The notes under the pieces: model-generated
What the model saw: the letters and a program-made list of their open reading frames with translations, nothing else
The model's database searches: none
Told to the model about the DNA's origin: nothing
Assembly (NCBI GenBank): GCA_964453335.1
Contig: CAYVOK010000037.1
Coordinates: forward strand, 1-29,988
Reading direction: 5' to 3'
Origin: VGBO01 sp964453335
GTDB taxonomy: Bacteria; Actinomycetota; Acidimicrobiia; Acidimicrobiales; CAIXPF01
DNA: 29,988 bases
Position numbers and translations under genes: made by a program
Shown: piece by piece, positions 15,185 to 22,697 of the stretch
Layout of the letters: every line of letters begins with the position of its first letter
How positions within the stretch are numbered: the first letter of the stretch is position 1

Positions 15185-15759
15185 GCGAGCACGCCATCAG
15201 CCGGTTCCCCGTTCCTGCGATCGACGCCCTTCCCGACGACCTCCGCACCCGTGTCGAGGGCATCGCCGAACGCTCGGGGTTCGTGCCGAACGTGTTCCTC
15301 GCGATGGCGCACCGCCCCGACGAACTGCGGGCGTTCATGGCGTACCACGACATCCTGATGGAGAAGGAGAGCGGACTCACCAAGGGCGAGCGCGAGCTCA
15401 TCGTCGTGGCGACGTCGGCAGCGAACAACTGCAACTACTGCGTGGTCGCGCACGGTGCGATCGCCCGTATCCGGATGAAGGACCCGCTCATCGCCGACCA
15501 GGTCGCGATCAACTACCGCAAGGCGGATCTCACCGATCGGCAGCGGGCGATGATCGAGTTCGCGCTGAAGGTCGCCCTCCGCAGCCAGGAGATCGTCGAC
15601 GCCGACCTCGAGTTGTTGCGCGGGCACGGTTTCACCGACGAGGACATCTGGGACATCGGTGCGATCGCAGCGTTCTTCGCCATGTCGAACCGCATGGCGA
15701 ACGTGATGGCCACCCGGCCGAACGACGAGTTCTACGCGATGGGGCGAGGCGCCCGCTGA
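15181..15759 (+). CDS. AhpD-like carboxymuconolactone decarboxylase family (peroxidase-related) protein
   Basis: A 192-residue all-helical protein of the AhpD/CMD superfamily, uncharacterised peroxidase-related branch. The redox motif is complete: C84-N-Y-C87 with His91 (CNYCVVAHG) and an upstream glutamate in KGERELIVVATSA near 68-80. AhpD-type proteins reduce hydroperoxides or regenerate peroxiredoxins using the CxxC pair. ATG 15181 overlaps the kinase stop (ATGA), making it the third gene of the two-component operon. That suggests it acts in, or is controlled by, the same stress response (inference). No other peroxiredoxin or lipoamide-system gene is nearby. Confidence 0.88.
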   Translation: MSEHAISRFPVPAIDALPDDLRTRVEGIAERSGFVPNVFLAMAHRPDELRAFMAYHDILMEKESGLTKGERELIVVATSAANNCNYCVVAHGAIARIRMKDPLIADQVAINYRKADLTDRQRAMIEFALKVALRSQEIVDADLELLRGHGFTDEDIWDIGAIAAFFAMSNRMANVMATRPNDEFYAMGRGAR

Positions 15760-15779
15760 GCGGACCCGGGGCCGCTCAG
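15756..15779. terminator. Bidirectional hairpin built from two facing stop codons
   Basis: CTGAGCGG, 8-nt loop ACCCGGGG, CCGCTCAG: a perfect 8-bp stem in which the AhpD-like TGA (plus strand) and the rhodanese TGA (minus strand) are part of the two arms. It fills the 16-nt space between convergent genes. There is no T-tract on either side, as is common in high-GC actinobacteria. Confidence 0.6.
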
Positions 15780-16198
15780 GACACGTCGGAGCGGAGCACC
15801 CACTTCGAGCCGGCCTTGCAGTCCTCGATCGGCATCCCGGCCTCGGCCCACCCCGTGAACCCGGCCTCCATGTGGGCGACGTCCGGATAGCCCATGTCCT
15901 TCATCGCCCTTGCGGCGAGTGCCGAACGGCCGCCGCCGGCGCAGTAGAGGATGAAGCGCTTGTCGGGCGTGAAGAGGTCCCGGTAGTACTGGCTCGCCGG
16001 GTCCACCCAGAACTCGAGCATGCCGCGGTCGGCGTTGAACGCACCCGGCACCTTGCCCCGCAGGTACAGCTCGCGGAAGTCGCGGATGTCGACCAGCACG
16101 GCCGTTCCGGCGTCGACTTCGGCCTTCACCTGCTCGACGGAGAGGTTCTCGAGGTCCTTCTTGGCCTCGTCGACCATGTCCCACACCTTCTTGATCAT
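15776..16198 (-). CDS. Rhodanese-like domain protein
   Basis: A 140-residue single-domain rhodanese. The active-site cysteine is Cys86 in LYCAGGGRSALAA, and the loop CAGGGR is a six-residue loop as in sulfurtransferases. VLVDIRDFRELYLRGKVPGAFN near 34-55 is the typical CH2A-like N-terminal part, and GFTGWAEAGMPI near 113-124 the C-terminal part. It lacks a signal peptide, so it is cytoplasmic. Likely role is sulfane-sulfur transfer or detoxification, substrate unknown. The start ATG has a TAGGGT hexamer 7 nt upstream. It is convergent with the AhpD-like gene and divergent from the HtrA-type gene. Confidence 0.9.
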   Translation of the reverse strand: MIKKVWDMVDEAKKDLENLSVEQVKAEVDAGTAVLVDIRDFRELYLRGKVPGAFNADRGMLEFWVDPASQYYRDLFTPDKRFILYCAGGGRSALAARAMKDMGYPDVAHMEAGFTGWAEAGMPIEDCKAGSKWVLRSDVS

Positions 16199-16205
16199 GG
16201 TGCGG

Positions 16206-16211
16206 ACCCTA
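16206..16211 (-). promoter_or_regulatory. -10 element, leaderless promoter of the rhodanese gene
   Basis: The minus strand reads TAGGGT, 7 nt, then the ATG at 16198. This is identical to the element before the convergent AhpD-like gene (15168-15173). Confidence 0.55.
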
Positions 16212-16249
16212 GCCGTCCGGTCCTTACACGGCTTTTCGGCGCCGGTGCG

Positions 16250-16255
16250 TACCGT
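16250..16255 (+). promoter_or_regulatory. Possible -10 element of the HtrA-type gene
   Basis: TACCGT, about 60 nt before GTG 16316, whose ribosome site GGAGG lies at 16307-16311. It is divergent from the rhodanese promoter within a 117-nt shared region. Confidence 0.3.
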
Positions 16256-16315
16256 GGCCTGCAGTGACGACCCGGTGTCGCCGGGTACACCGCCCCCCCC
16301 GAACCTGGAGGTTCC

Positions 16316-17620
16316 GTGCAGCCGTACGACCCCACCGCCGGACCGACGGCCGGTTCCGGTCCGCCACCCCCGCCCGTGCCCCCGCCGCCCGTGCCGCCGG
16401 TGGCGCCGGTGATCCCGATCCTGCCGCCGCCGCCGGACATCGACGTCCCGCCGCCCGCCGCGGCGACCGGGGAGGGGGTGCCCCCCTCCGCTCCGCCCCC
16501 GCCGCAGTTCCCGCCCTTCGCCGACCTCCCCGCACCCGTCCCGGTGCCCGCTGCGACGACCGGGGGTCGTGGCGGTCGGGTCGTCCCGTTCCTGCTCGGC
16601 GCGTGTGCGTCGTTGCTGCTGGCCACGACCGTTCTCGCCGGGGTCGCCGTGGTGACCGACGACGACGACGGCCGTGACGGCGACCGTCGCGGCGAGGACG
16701 TCGCCGAGTCGGTCGGCTACCGGAGCAGTGCGCCGGAGCTCGACGAGGATCTCGAGGTCGCTGCGGCCGTGACGAAGGCGGTGTCGCCAGCGGTCGTGCA
16801 GATCCAGACGACCGACGGGCTCGGCAGCGGGTTCGTCTTCGACGCCGCCGGTGGTCTGATCCTGACCGCCGCCCACGTCATCGACGACGTGCAGACGGTG
16901 ACCGTCGTCCTCGCGGACGGCCGGCGTCTGCCCGGCACGGTCGTGGGCACCGACGAGAACAGCGACACTGCGGTCGTCCGCATCGCCGAGGGGACGCCCG
17001 ACCTCGTCGAGGCGGCCCTCGCCGTCGGCGAGACACCGCTCGTCGGCCAGACCGCGATCGCGATCGGGAGCCCGTTCGGGCTCGAGCAGACCGTCACCCA
17101 GGGCATCGTCTCGGCGGTGAACCGGGCGGTGGCGACCCAGTCGGGGAACCTCGTCGCGATGATCCAGACCGATGCGTCGATCAACAGCGGGAACTCCGGT
17201 GGTCCGCTCGTCGACCGCTACGGGCAGGTCATCGGCATCAACGTGCAGATCCGGACGTCGTCGGGGGACAACGCCGGGATCGGGTTCGCCGTCCCGATCG
17301 ACCTCGCGTACGAGGTGGCGACCCGGCTCGTGGAGGGCAAGCCCGTGGACCTCGGGTACCTCGGCGTGTCGTCGAGCGGGGAGACCCCGGCCGGACGCAG
17401 CGGCGCCCTCATCACGCAGGTTGTGCCCGGCAGTCCCGCCGCCCAGGCCGGCGTCCAGATCGGTGACCTCGTGCTGTCGGCCGACGGTCGGCCGATCAAG
17501 GTGTTCAGCGACCTCGCCATCATCGTGCGGGCGAAGCGTCCCGGGCAGACCCTGCAGCTCGTCGTCGACCGCAACGGCACCGAGGTCCGGATCACGGTGA
17601 CGGTCGGCAAGGCCGGCTGA
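16316..17620 (+). CDS. Membrane-anchored HtrA/DegP-type serine protease with PDZ domain
   Basis: A 434-residue S1C protease for envelope protein quality control. The cytoplasmic leader (1-88) is proline-rich with several PPPP runs. One TM segment lies at about 90-113, then a short acidic linker with DDDD. The protease domain follows with catalytic His187 (LTAAHVID), Asp217 (NSDTAVV) and Ser294 (INSGNSGGPLV). One PDZ domain (about 345-430) contains YLGVSSS and GSPAAQAGVQIGDLVL. The start GTG has GGAGG at 16307-16311. A single PDZ and N-terminal anchor match actinobacterial HtrA/PepD proteins. A neighbouring two-component system and HtrA resemble the mycobacterial MprAB-PepD arrangement, but that link is inference here. 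Confidence 0.93.
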   Translation: MQPYDPTAGPTAGSGPPPPPVPPPPVPPVAPVIPILPPPPDIDVPPPAAATGEGVPPSAPPPPQFPPFADLPAPVPVPAATTGGRGGRVVPFLLGACASLLLATTVLAGVAVVTDDDDGRDGDRRGEDVAESVGYRSSAPELDEDLEVAAAVTKAVSPAVVQIQTTDGLGSGFVFDAAGGLILTAAHVIDDVQTVTVVLADGRRLPGTVVGTDENSDTAVVRIAEGTPDLVEAALAVGETPLVGQTAIAIGSPFGLEQTVTQGIVSAVNRAVATQSGNLVAMIQTDASINSGNSGGPLVDRYGQVIGINVQIRTSSGDNAGIGFAVPIDLAYEVATRLVEGKPVDLGYLGVSSSGETPAGRSGALITQVVPGSPAAQAGVQIGDLVLSADGRPIKVFSDLAIIVRAKRPGQTLQLVVDRNGTEVRITVTVGKAG

Positions 17621-17630
17621 GGCCCGGCGT

Positions 17631-17636
17631 TAGGCT
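17631..17636 (+). promoter_or_regulatory. -10 element, leaderless promoter of ftsY
   Basis: TAGGCT, 9 nt, then ATG 17646. The intergenic region has only 25 nt and no Shine-Dalgarno. Confidence 0.55.
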
Positions 17637-17645
17637 CCCGCTCCC

Positions 17646-18797
17646 ATGGAGATCGCCGTCCTCGTCCTCATCGTCGCCCTGCTCGCCGTGCTCGGCGTCG
17701 CGGCGTTCGTCGTCGTCCGGCACCGCGGGCGGACCGCCGTGCCGCGGATCGTGGTCGCCGATCGGGCCGACCGGACGGCGACCGCGCCTGCGGCGACCGC
17801 CGTCCTGGAGGCACCGGTCGTCGAGGAGGCGGTCGAGGCGCCGGTCGAGGCGCCGCTGGTCGAGGAGGTCGTCGAGCCGGTCGTCGAGGCGCCGCCGGCC
17901 CGACCGTCCTTCGGTGACCGTCTCGGCCGTGCCCGGGAGGCGATCGCCGGCCCGTTCCGGTCGGTGCTGGGCCGCAGCGCGATCGAGGCGGCGACCTGGG
18001 ACGACCTCGAGGACGCGCTCATCGGGGCCGACGTCGGGGTCGAGCTCACGGGTGAGCTGCTCGACGAGCTGCGGGCCGTCGCCCGCGACCGCCGGATCAC
18101 CGACCCCGCGGTGCTCCTCACCGCGCTGAAGGAGCTCGTCGTCGGCCGCCTCGACGGTCGCGACCGGACCCTGCACAGCGAGCCGGGCGCCACGAACGTG
18201 TGGCTCTTCGTCGGGGTGAACGGGGTCGGCAAGACCACCACCATCGGCAAGGTCGGCCGCGCCGAGACGCTCGCCGGGCGGTCCGTCGTCATGGCGGCGG
18301 GCGACACGTTCCGCGCCGCCGCGGCGGAGCAGCTCGGCACCTGGGCCGAACGTGCGGGCTGCGACTTCGTCCGGGGTGCCGAGGGCGGCGACCCGTCCTC
18401 GGTCGTCTTCGACGCCGTGCAACGCGCCGCCGCCCGGGACGCCGACCTCGTGCTCGCGGACACGGCGGGGCGTCTCCACACCAAGTCGAACCTGATGGAC
18501 GAACTCGCGAAGGTCCGGCGGGTGGCCGACCGTGCGCCGGGCCGGGTCACGGAGTGTCTGCTGGTGCTCGACGCGGTCACCGGCCAGAACGGTCTCGTGC
18601 AGGCCGAACAGTTCACCGCCGCCACCGCCCTCACCGGTGTGGTTCTGACCAAGCTCGACGGTTCCGCCAAGGGTGGGATCGTGCTCGCGATCGAGCACCG
18701 GCTCGGGATCCCGGTGAAGCTCGTCGGTCTCGGGGAGGGCGTCGACGACCTCGTGCCGTTCGACCCGGTCGCCTTCACCGACGCCCTGTTCGGCTGA
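17646..18797 (+). CDS. ftsY: Signal recognition particle receptor FtsY
   Basis: A 383-residue SRP receptor GTPase that docks ribosome-nascent-chain complexes at the Sec translocon. Unlike E. coli FtsY it begins with a true hydrophobic segment (3-24), so it is probably membrane-anchored. An acidic Val/Glu/Ala/Pro-rich linker follows (about 52-87, with repeats such as VEEAVEAPVEAP). The NG domain starts near 90: G1 GVNGVGKTT at 190-198, GDTFRAAAAEQL near 219-230, DTAGRLHTKSNLM near 277-289 and TKLDGSAKGG near 336-345. The tail GEGVDDLVPFD is standard. ffh, its partner GTPase, is 61 nt downstream. Confidence 0.96.
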   Translation: MEIAVLVLIVALLAVLGVAAFVVVRHRGRTAVPRIVVADRADRTATAPAATAVLEAPVVEEAVEAPVEAPLVEEVVEPVVEAPPARPSFGDRLGRAREAIAGPFRSVLGRSAIEAATWDDLEDALIGADVGVELTGELLDELRAVARDRRITDPAVLLTALKELVVGRLDGRDRTLHSEPGATNVWLFVGVNGVGKTTTIGKVGRAETLAGRSVVMAAGDTFRAAAAEQLGTWAERAGCDFVRGAEGGDPSSVVFDAVQRAAARDADLVLADTAGRLHTKSNLMDELAKVRRVADRAPGRVTECLLVLDAVTGQNGLVQAEQFTAATALTGVVLTKLDGSAKGGIVLAIEHRLGIPVKLVGLGEGVDDLVPFDPVAFTDALFG

Positions 18798-18810
18798 CGG
18801 CGGCGCCGTC
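18796..18810 (+). terminator. Candidate hairpin at the ftsY stop
   Basis: GACGGC-GGC-GCCGTC, a 6-bp stem with a 3-nt loop that begins within the TGA stop. No T-tract. It could separate the ftsY and ffh transcripts, since ffh has its own promoter-like element. Confidence 0.35.
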
Positions 18811-18843
18811 GGCGGCCGTCGCGGTCGAGGGGGTCGACGTCGG

Positions 18844-18849
18844 TAGGAT
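18844..18849 (+). promoter_or_regulatory. -10 element, leaderless promoter of ffh
   Basis: TAGGAT, 9 nt, then ATG 18859, the same geometry as the ftsY element. No Shine-Dalgarno lies between. Confidence 0.55.
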
Positions 18850-18858
18850 GCCCGCCGC

Positions 18859-20367
18859 ATGTTCGAGGCACTGTCCGACCGGTTCGAGGGGATCTTCTCG
18901 AGGCTGCGCAACCGCGGCCGCCTCGACGAACGCGACGTCGACGAGGTCCTGCGCGAGATCCGCGTCGCGCTGCTCGAGGCCGACGTCAACCTCGGCGTCG
19001 TCCGCTCCTTCGTCGAGCGACTGCGCACCGAACTCGTCGGGCAGGAGCTCTCCAAGGCGCTGAACCCGGCGCAGCAGGTCATCAAGGCCGTGCACGCCGA
19101 GCTCGTCGCCACCCTCGGCGGCGAGGCGATGCGCATCGTCCCGGCGCCCAAGCCCCCGACGGTCGTGCTCATGGCCGGCCTGCAGGGGTCGGGCAAGACG
19201 ACGACGTCGGCGAAGCTCGCCCGCTGGTTCCGCTCGCAGGGCCGACAGCCGCTCCTCGTCGGCGCCGACCTCCAGCGCCCCGCTGCGGTCGCGCAGCTCC
19301 GCACCCTCGCCGCGCAGGTCGACGTCCCCGTCTTCTCCGCCCCCGACGACGTCGTCGCTTCTGCGTCGGGCGACCCGGTCGCGGTCGCCGCCGGTGCGAT
19401 CGAGGAGGCCCGCCGCCTCGGTCGCGACGTCGTCATCGTCGACACCGCCGGCCGGCTCGCGATCGACGCCGAGCTCATGGAGCAGGTGCGCCGCATCAGC
19501 GACGCGGTCGGCCCGACCTACACGTTCCTCGTCGTCGACGCGATGACGGGTCAGGATGCCGTCAACGTCGCCCGGGCGTTCCACGACACCCTCGCCCTCG
19601 ACGGGGTCATCCTCACCAAGCTCGACGGCGACGCACGAGGTGGTGCCGCGCTCTCGGTCAAGGAGGTCGTCGGACGGCCGATCGCCTTCGCGTCGACGGG
19701 CGAGAAGCTCGACGACTTCGACCTGTTCCACCCCGACCGCCTCGCCGGCCGCATCCTCGGGATGGGCGACGTCCTCACGCTGATCGAGCGGGCGGAGCAG
19801 GTCTACGAGCAGGACCAGGCGGAAGAGGCGGCCGCCGCACTCCTCGAGGGTCGATTCACGCTCGACGACTTCCTCACCCAGATGCAGCAACTTCGCCGCA
19901 TGGGCCCCCTGCAGGGGCTGCTCGGGATGATGCCCGGCATGCCGAAGGAGATCCGCGAGGCGCAGATCGAGGACCGGCACGTCAACCGCATCGAGGCGAT
20001 CATCCGCTCGATGACGCCGGCGGAGCGGGCCCGGCCCGAGGTGATCGACGCCTCCCGGCGGTCGCGCATCGCCAAGGGTTCGGGGACCCAGCCCCAGGAG
20101 GTCTCCCAGCTCGTCACCCAGTTCACCGAGGTGCAGCGCCTGATGAAGCGCTTCGGGGGTATGGGTTCGAAGCGGAACCGACCGGGCCGCAAGGACAAGG
20201 ACAAGGGTCGCAAGAAGTCGGGCAAGGGCGGCGGTCGTGTCACGGGCAAGGGCCCGGCACCGCTGCCCAAGGTCGATTTCGAGCAACTCGCCGAGCGCAA
20301 CCGCGTGCCCGGAGGCGGTCTCCGCCTCCCCGGGCTCGGGGGGACGAACCCGCCCGGTTTGCAATGA
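18859..20367 (+). CDS. ffh: Signal recognition particle protein Ffh
   Basis: A 502-residue SRP54 homologue that binds 4.5S RNA and signal sequences. The N domain (1-90) leads to the GTPase domain with G1 GLQGSGKTT at 107-115, GADLQRPAAVAQL near 135-147, DTAGRLAID near 195-203 and TKLDGDARGG near 254-263. The M domain (from about 330) is methionine-rich (FLTQMQQLRRMGPLQGLLGMMPGMP) with the RNA-binding SRRSRIAKGSG near 395-405. The C-terminal 55 residues are a lysine- and glycine-rich basic tail, longer than in E. coli, common in actinobacteria. The SRP RNA gene is not visible in this window. Confidence 0.96.
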   Translation: MFEALSDRFEGIFSRLRNRGRLDERDVDEVLREIRVALLEADVNLGVVRSFVERLRTELVGQELSKALNPAQQVIKAVHAELVATLGGEAMRIVPAPKPPTVVLMAGLQGSGKTTTSAKLARWFRSQGRQPLLVGADLQRPAAVAQLRTLAAQVDVPVFSAPDDVVASASGDPVAVAAGAIEEARRLGRDVVIVDTAGRLAIDAELMEQVRRISDAVGPTYTFLVVDAMTGQDAVNVARAFHDTLALDGVILTKLDGDARGGAALSVKEVVGRPIAFASTGEKLDDFDLFHPDRLAGRILGMGDVLTLIERAEQVYEQDQAEEAAAALLEGRFTLDDFLTQMQQLRRMGPLQGLLGMMPGMPKEIREAQIEDRHVNRIEAIIRSMTPAERARPEVIDASRRSRIAKGSGTQPQEVSQLVTQFTEVQRLMKRFGGMGSKRNRPGRKDKDKGRKKSGKGGGRVTGKGPAPLPKVDFEQLAERNRVPGGGLRLPGLGGTNPPGLQ

Positions 20368-20372
20368 CCGAC

Positions 20373-20395
20373 GCCGACCGACGATTGTGGTCGGC
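20373..20395 (+). terminator. Hairpin between ffh and rpsP
   Basis: GCCGACC, 9-nt loop, GGTCGGC: a perfect 7-bp stem just after the ffh stop. It may be an ffh terminator or attenuator, or a leader structure of the rpsP operon. No T-tract follows. Confidence 0.45.
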
Positions 20396-20422
20396 TGCCC
20401 GAGCAAGGAAGAGGACGACGAC

Positions 20423-20692
20423 GTGGCCGTGAAGCTCCGCCTCATGCGGATGGGGAAGAAGAAGCAGCCGACCTATCGCGTGGTCGCGGCCGATGGCCGC
20501 GCCCCCCGGGACGGTCGCTTCATCGAGATCGTGGGAAGCTACGACCCCCGTACCGAGCCCTCAACCGTGCGCATCGACAACGACAAGGCGCTGAAGTGGC
20601 TCCGTCAGGGTGCCCAGCCGACCGAGACCGTGCAGAAGCTGCTCAAGATCTCGGGTGCGTGGGAGACCTTCCGGCCGGGTAGCGGCTCGTGA
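20423..20692 (+). CDS. rpsP: 30S ribosomal protein S16
   Basis: An 89-residue S16, a 30S assembly protein. MAVKLRLMRMGKKKQPTYRV is the diagnostic N-terminus, with PRDGRFIEIVGSYDPR near 28-43 and WLRQGAQPTETVQKLL near 59-74. The start GTG is preceded by a purine-rich GGAAGAGGA stretch (20407-20415). First gene of the run rpsP-khpA-rimM-trmD, which couples 30S assembly with tRNA methylation; its stop overlaps khpA. Confidence 0.97.
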   Translation: MAVKLRLMRMGKKKQPTYRVVAADGRAPRDGRFIEIVGSYDPRTEPSTVRIDNDKALKWLRQGAQPTETVQKLLKISGAWETFRPGSGS

Positions 20693-20946
20693 GCGACACG
20701 CTCGCGCCGACCGCCGTGGCGGTGACCGGTTACCTCGCTCGGGCCGTGGTCGAGGATGCCGATGCCGTACGCGTCGAGGTCGAGGAGCTCCGTGAGGGTC
20801 GTGTCCGGATCTCCGTTCACGCCGACCCGGGTGACTTCGGGCGCCTCATCGGACGTCGTGGTCGGGTCGCTGCGGCGATCCGGACGGTCGTCGGCGCCGC
20901 CGCAGCCAAGGACGGGCTCGAGGCCGAGGTCGAGTTCGTCGAGTGA
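20689..20946 (+). CDS. khpA: KH-domain RNA-binding protein KhpA
   Basis: An 85-residue single KH domain. The RNA-binding GxxG loop is GRLIGRRGRVAAAIRTVV near 51-68. KhpA forms a dimer with KhpB (Jag) in Gram-positive bacteria and binds many RNAs, affecting cell division and elongation. GTG 20689 overlaps the rpsP stop, and its stop overlaps rimM. The rpsP-khpA-rimM-trmD order is standard in Firmicutes and actinobacteria. Confidence 0.93.
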   Translation: MSDTLAPTAVAVTGYLARAVVEDADAVRVEVEELREGRVRISVHADPGDFGRLIGRRGRVAAAIRTVVGAAAAKDGLEAEVEFVE

Positions 20947-21407
20947 CCCTGCTCGAGGTCGGGCGGATCACCCGGGCGCACGGTGTGCGCGGCGAGGTGG
21001 TCGTCCACCTGATCACGCATCGCGTCGACCGGCTCCGGCCCGGCACGGTGTTGCACACGACCCGTGGCGATCTCGAGATCGCGGCAGCGCGCCCGTTCGG
21101 TGATCGGCACCTCGTGACCTTCGTCGGCTGTGCCGATCGTGTGGCTGCGGAGGCCCTGCGTGGTCTCGCGCTGTCGGCCCCGCCGCTCGACGACGAACCC
21201 GACGCCCTGTGGGTGCACGAGCTCGTCGGGTCGACGGTGGTGGAGACCGACGGTACCGACCGTGGCACCGTCGTCGCGGTCGAGGCGAACCCCGCAGCCG
21301 ATCTGCTGGTGCTCGCGTCCGGGGCGCTCGTACCGGTGACCTTCGTGGTGGGTCGTGACGGTGATCGGATCGTCGTCGACGTCCCGATCGGGCTGTTCGA
21401 TCTCTGA
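20943..21407 (+). CDS. rimM: Ribosome maturation factor RimM
   Basis: A 154-residue 30S assembly factor that binds S19 and helps 16S 3'-domain maturation. The N-terminal domain begins LEVGRITRAHGVRGEVVV, the expected RimM start. The C-terminal PRC-barrel includes LWVHELVGSTVVETDG near 93-108, NPAADLLVL and the tail DGDRIVVDVPIGLFDL. It is a little shorter than the usual 165-180. GTG 20943 overlaps the khpA stop by 4 nt. Confidence 0.93.
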   Translation: MTLLEVGRITRAHGVRGEVVVHLITHRVDRLRPGTVLHTTRGDLEIAAARPFGDRHLVTFVGCADRVAAEALRGLALSAPPLDDEPDALWVHELVGSTVVETDGTDRGTVVAVEANPAADLLVLASGALVPVTFVVGRDGDRIVVDVPIGLFDL

Positions 21408-21418
21408 GCGGGGCCGGC

Positions 21419-22192
21419 GTGCGCATCGACGTCATCACCATCTTCCCCGACCTCGTCGAGTCGTTCGCGTCGGCGAGCCTGCTCGGCCGGGCGCGCCGGA
21501 CGGGTCTGCTCGACGTGCGAGTCCACGACCTGCGTCAGGCGACCGACGACCCGCACCGCTCCGTCGACGACACCCCCTTCGGTGGTGGGGCGGGCATGGT
21601 GCTGCGCCCCGAACCGATCTTCGCCCTCGTCGAGGCGGTCCGTCCGCCGCGCCCGCTGTTCCTGCTGGGGCCCGGCGGCCGCACGCTCGACCAGGCCCTC
21701 GCCCGGGAACTGGCATCGGGGGAGGGGTTCTCCCTCCTCTGCGGGCGCTACGAGGGTGTCGACGACCGGGTGCGGACCGGGTTGTGCGACGGCGAGCTGT
21801 CCATCGGTGACGTCGTCCTCGCCGGCGGCGAGGTCGCAGCGCTCGTCGTCCTCGAGGCGATCGGTCGCCTCGTCCCCGGGGTGATGGGCAACCAGGCGTC
21901 GGGGGAGGACGAGTCCTTCACCGACGACCTGCTCGAGTACCCCCAGTTCACGCGCCCGGCGGAGTTCCGGGGGATGGTGGTCCCCGAGGTGCTGCGGTCA
22001 GGTGACCACGGGCGGATCGCACGCTGGCGACGGGCACAGGCGCTCCTGCGCACGGCCCGTCACCGCCCCGACCTCCTCACCCGGCGCGGTGGCCTCCGCC
22101 CCGGTGAGGCGGCGCTCCTCGCGGAGTTCGGTCTGGACCTCGCCGACGACCCGGCGGAGCTTGGCCCGCCCCCCGGGGATCCACTATCGTGA
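21419..22192 (+). CDS. trmD: tRNA (guanine(37)-N1)-methyltransferase TrmD
   Basis: A 257-residue SPOUT methyltransferase that makes m1G37 in tRNAs reading codons starting with C, preventing frameshifts. It has the N-terminus MRIDVITIFPDLVE, the motif DDTPFGGGAGMVLRPEP near 54-70, LLCGRYEGVDDRV near 107-119 and the trefoil-knot SAM loop SIGDVVLAGGEVAALVVLEA near 128-147. RLVPGVMGN follows near 149-157. The C-terminal domain has the catalytic-region ESFTDDLLEYPQFTRP. GTG 21419 follows the rimM stop by 11 nt. Confidence 0.96.
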   Translation: MRIDVITIFPDLVESFASASLLGRARRTGLLDVRVHDLRQATDDPHRSVDDTPFGGGAGMVLRPEPIFALVEAVRPPRPLFLLGPGGRTLDQALARELASGEGFSLLCGRYEGVDDRVRTGLCDGELSIGDVVLAGGEVAALVVLEAIGRLVPGVMGNQASGEDESFTDDLLEYPQFTRPAEFRGMVVPEVLRSGDHGRIARWRRAQALLRTARHRPDLLTRRGGLRPGEAALLAEFGLDLADDPAELGPPPGDPLS

Positions 22193-22259
22193 AGGGTCCC
22201 CGTTCGCGGATGCGGGCGTGCCCCGAGGAGTCGGTGGCGGCGGCCGAGGAGCTGAAGGT

Positions 22260-22601
22260 ATGAAGACCACCGACCTGATCGACAAGGCCAACCTGCGCGA
22301 CGACGTGCCCGCGTTCGCCCCCGGCGACACGGTGAAGGTGCACGTCCGCGTGGTCGAGGGCAACCGCGAGCGGATCCAGATCTTCCAGGGCGTGGTGATC
22401 CGTCGGCAGGGGTCCGGCGTCGCCGAGTCCTTCACCGTGCGCAAGGTCAGCTTCGGCGTCGGTGTCGAGCGCACCTTCCCGGTGCACTCGCCGATCACGG
22501 CGAAGATCGAGCTCGTCACCCGCGGCGACGTCCGCCGGGCGAAGCTGTACTACCTGCGCGACCGGGTCGGGAAGGCCGCGAAGATCCGCGAGAAGCGCTG
22601 A
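22260..22601 (+). CDS. rplS: 50S ribosomal protein L19
   Basis: A 113-residue L19, located at the 30S-50S interface. FAPGDTVKVHVRVVEGNRER near 19-38, IQIFQGVVIRRQGSG near 39-53 and the C-terminal AKLYYLRDRVGKAAKIREKR are diagnostic. ATG 22260 has GAGGAG at 22246-22251, 8 nt upstream. It follows trmD after 67 nt, the usual trmD-rplS pairing. In many actinobacteria lepB and rnhB follow; here they do not. Confidence 0.97.
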   Translation: MKTTDLIDKANLRDDVPAFAPGDTVKVHVRVVEGNRERIQIFQGVVIRRQGSGVAESFTVRKVSFGVGVERTFPVHSPITAKIELVTRGDVRRAKLYYLRDRVGKAAKIREKR

Positions 22602-22608
22602 CGCCGCA

Positions 22609-22630
22609 GGGCGACGCCCCGCCGTCGCCC
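22609..22630 (+). terminator. Candidate terminator after rplS
   Basis: GGGCGAC, 8-nt loop GCCCCGCC, GTCGCCC: a perfect 7-bp stem 7 nt after the rplS stop. No T-tract follows. Its position at the end of the ribosomal-protein block supports termination. Confidence 0.5.
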
Positions 22631-22697
22631 TCGCCGGTCGGGTCCGCCGGTCGCCCGGACCTCCTTCGTCCACCCGTGTGGTCAGGGGAGGTCCCGC

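Noticed and set aside
15181..15759. AhpD-like protein as a true carboxymuconolactone decarboxylase
   Set aside because: The CxxCxxxH motif and upstream glutamate match the peroxidase-related branch, and no protocatechuate-pathway genes are nearby.
17592..19496. A 634-codon minus-strand frame opposite ftsY and ffh
   Set aside because: Shadow of two certain GTPase genes; no recognisable domain.
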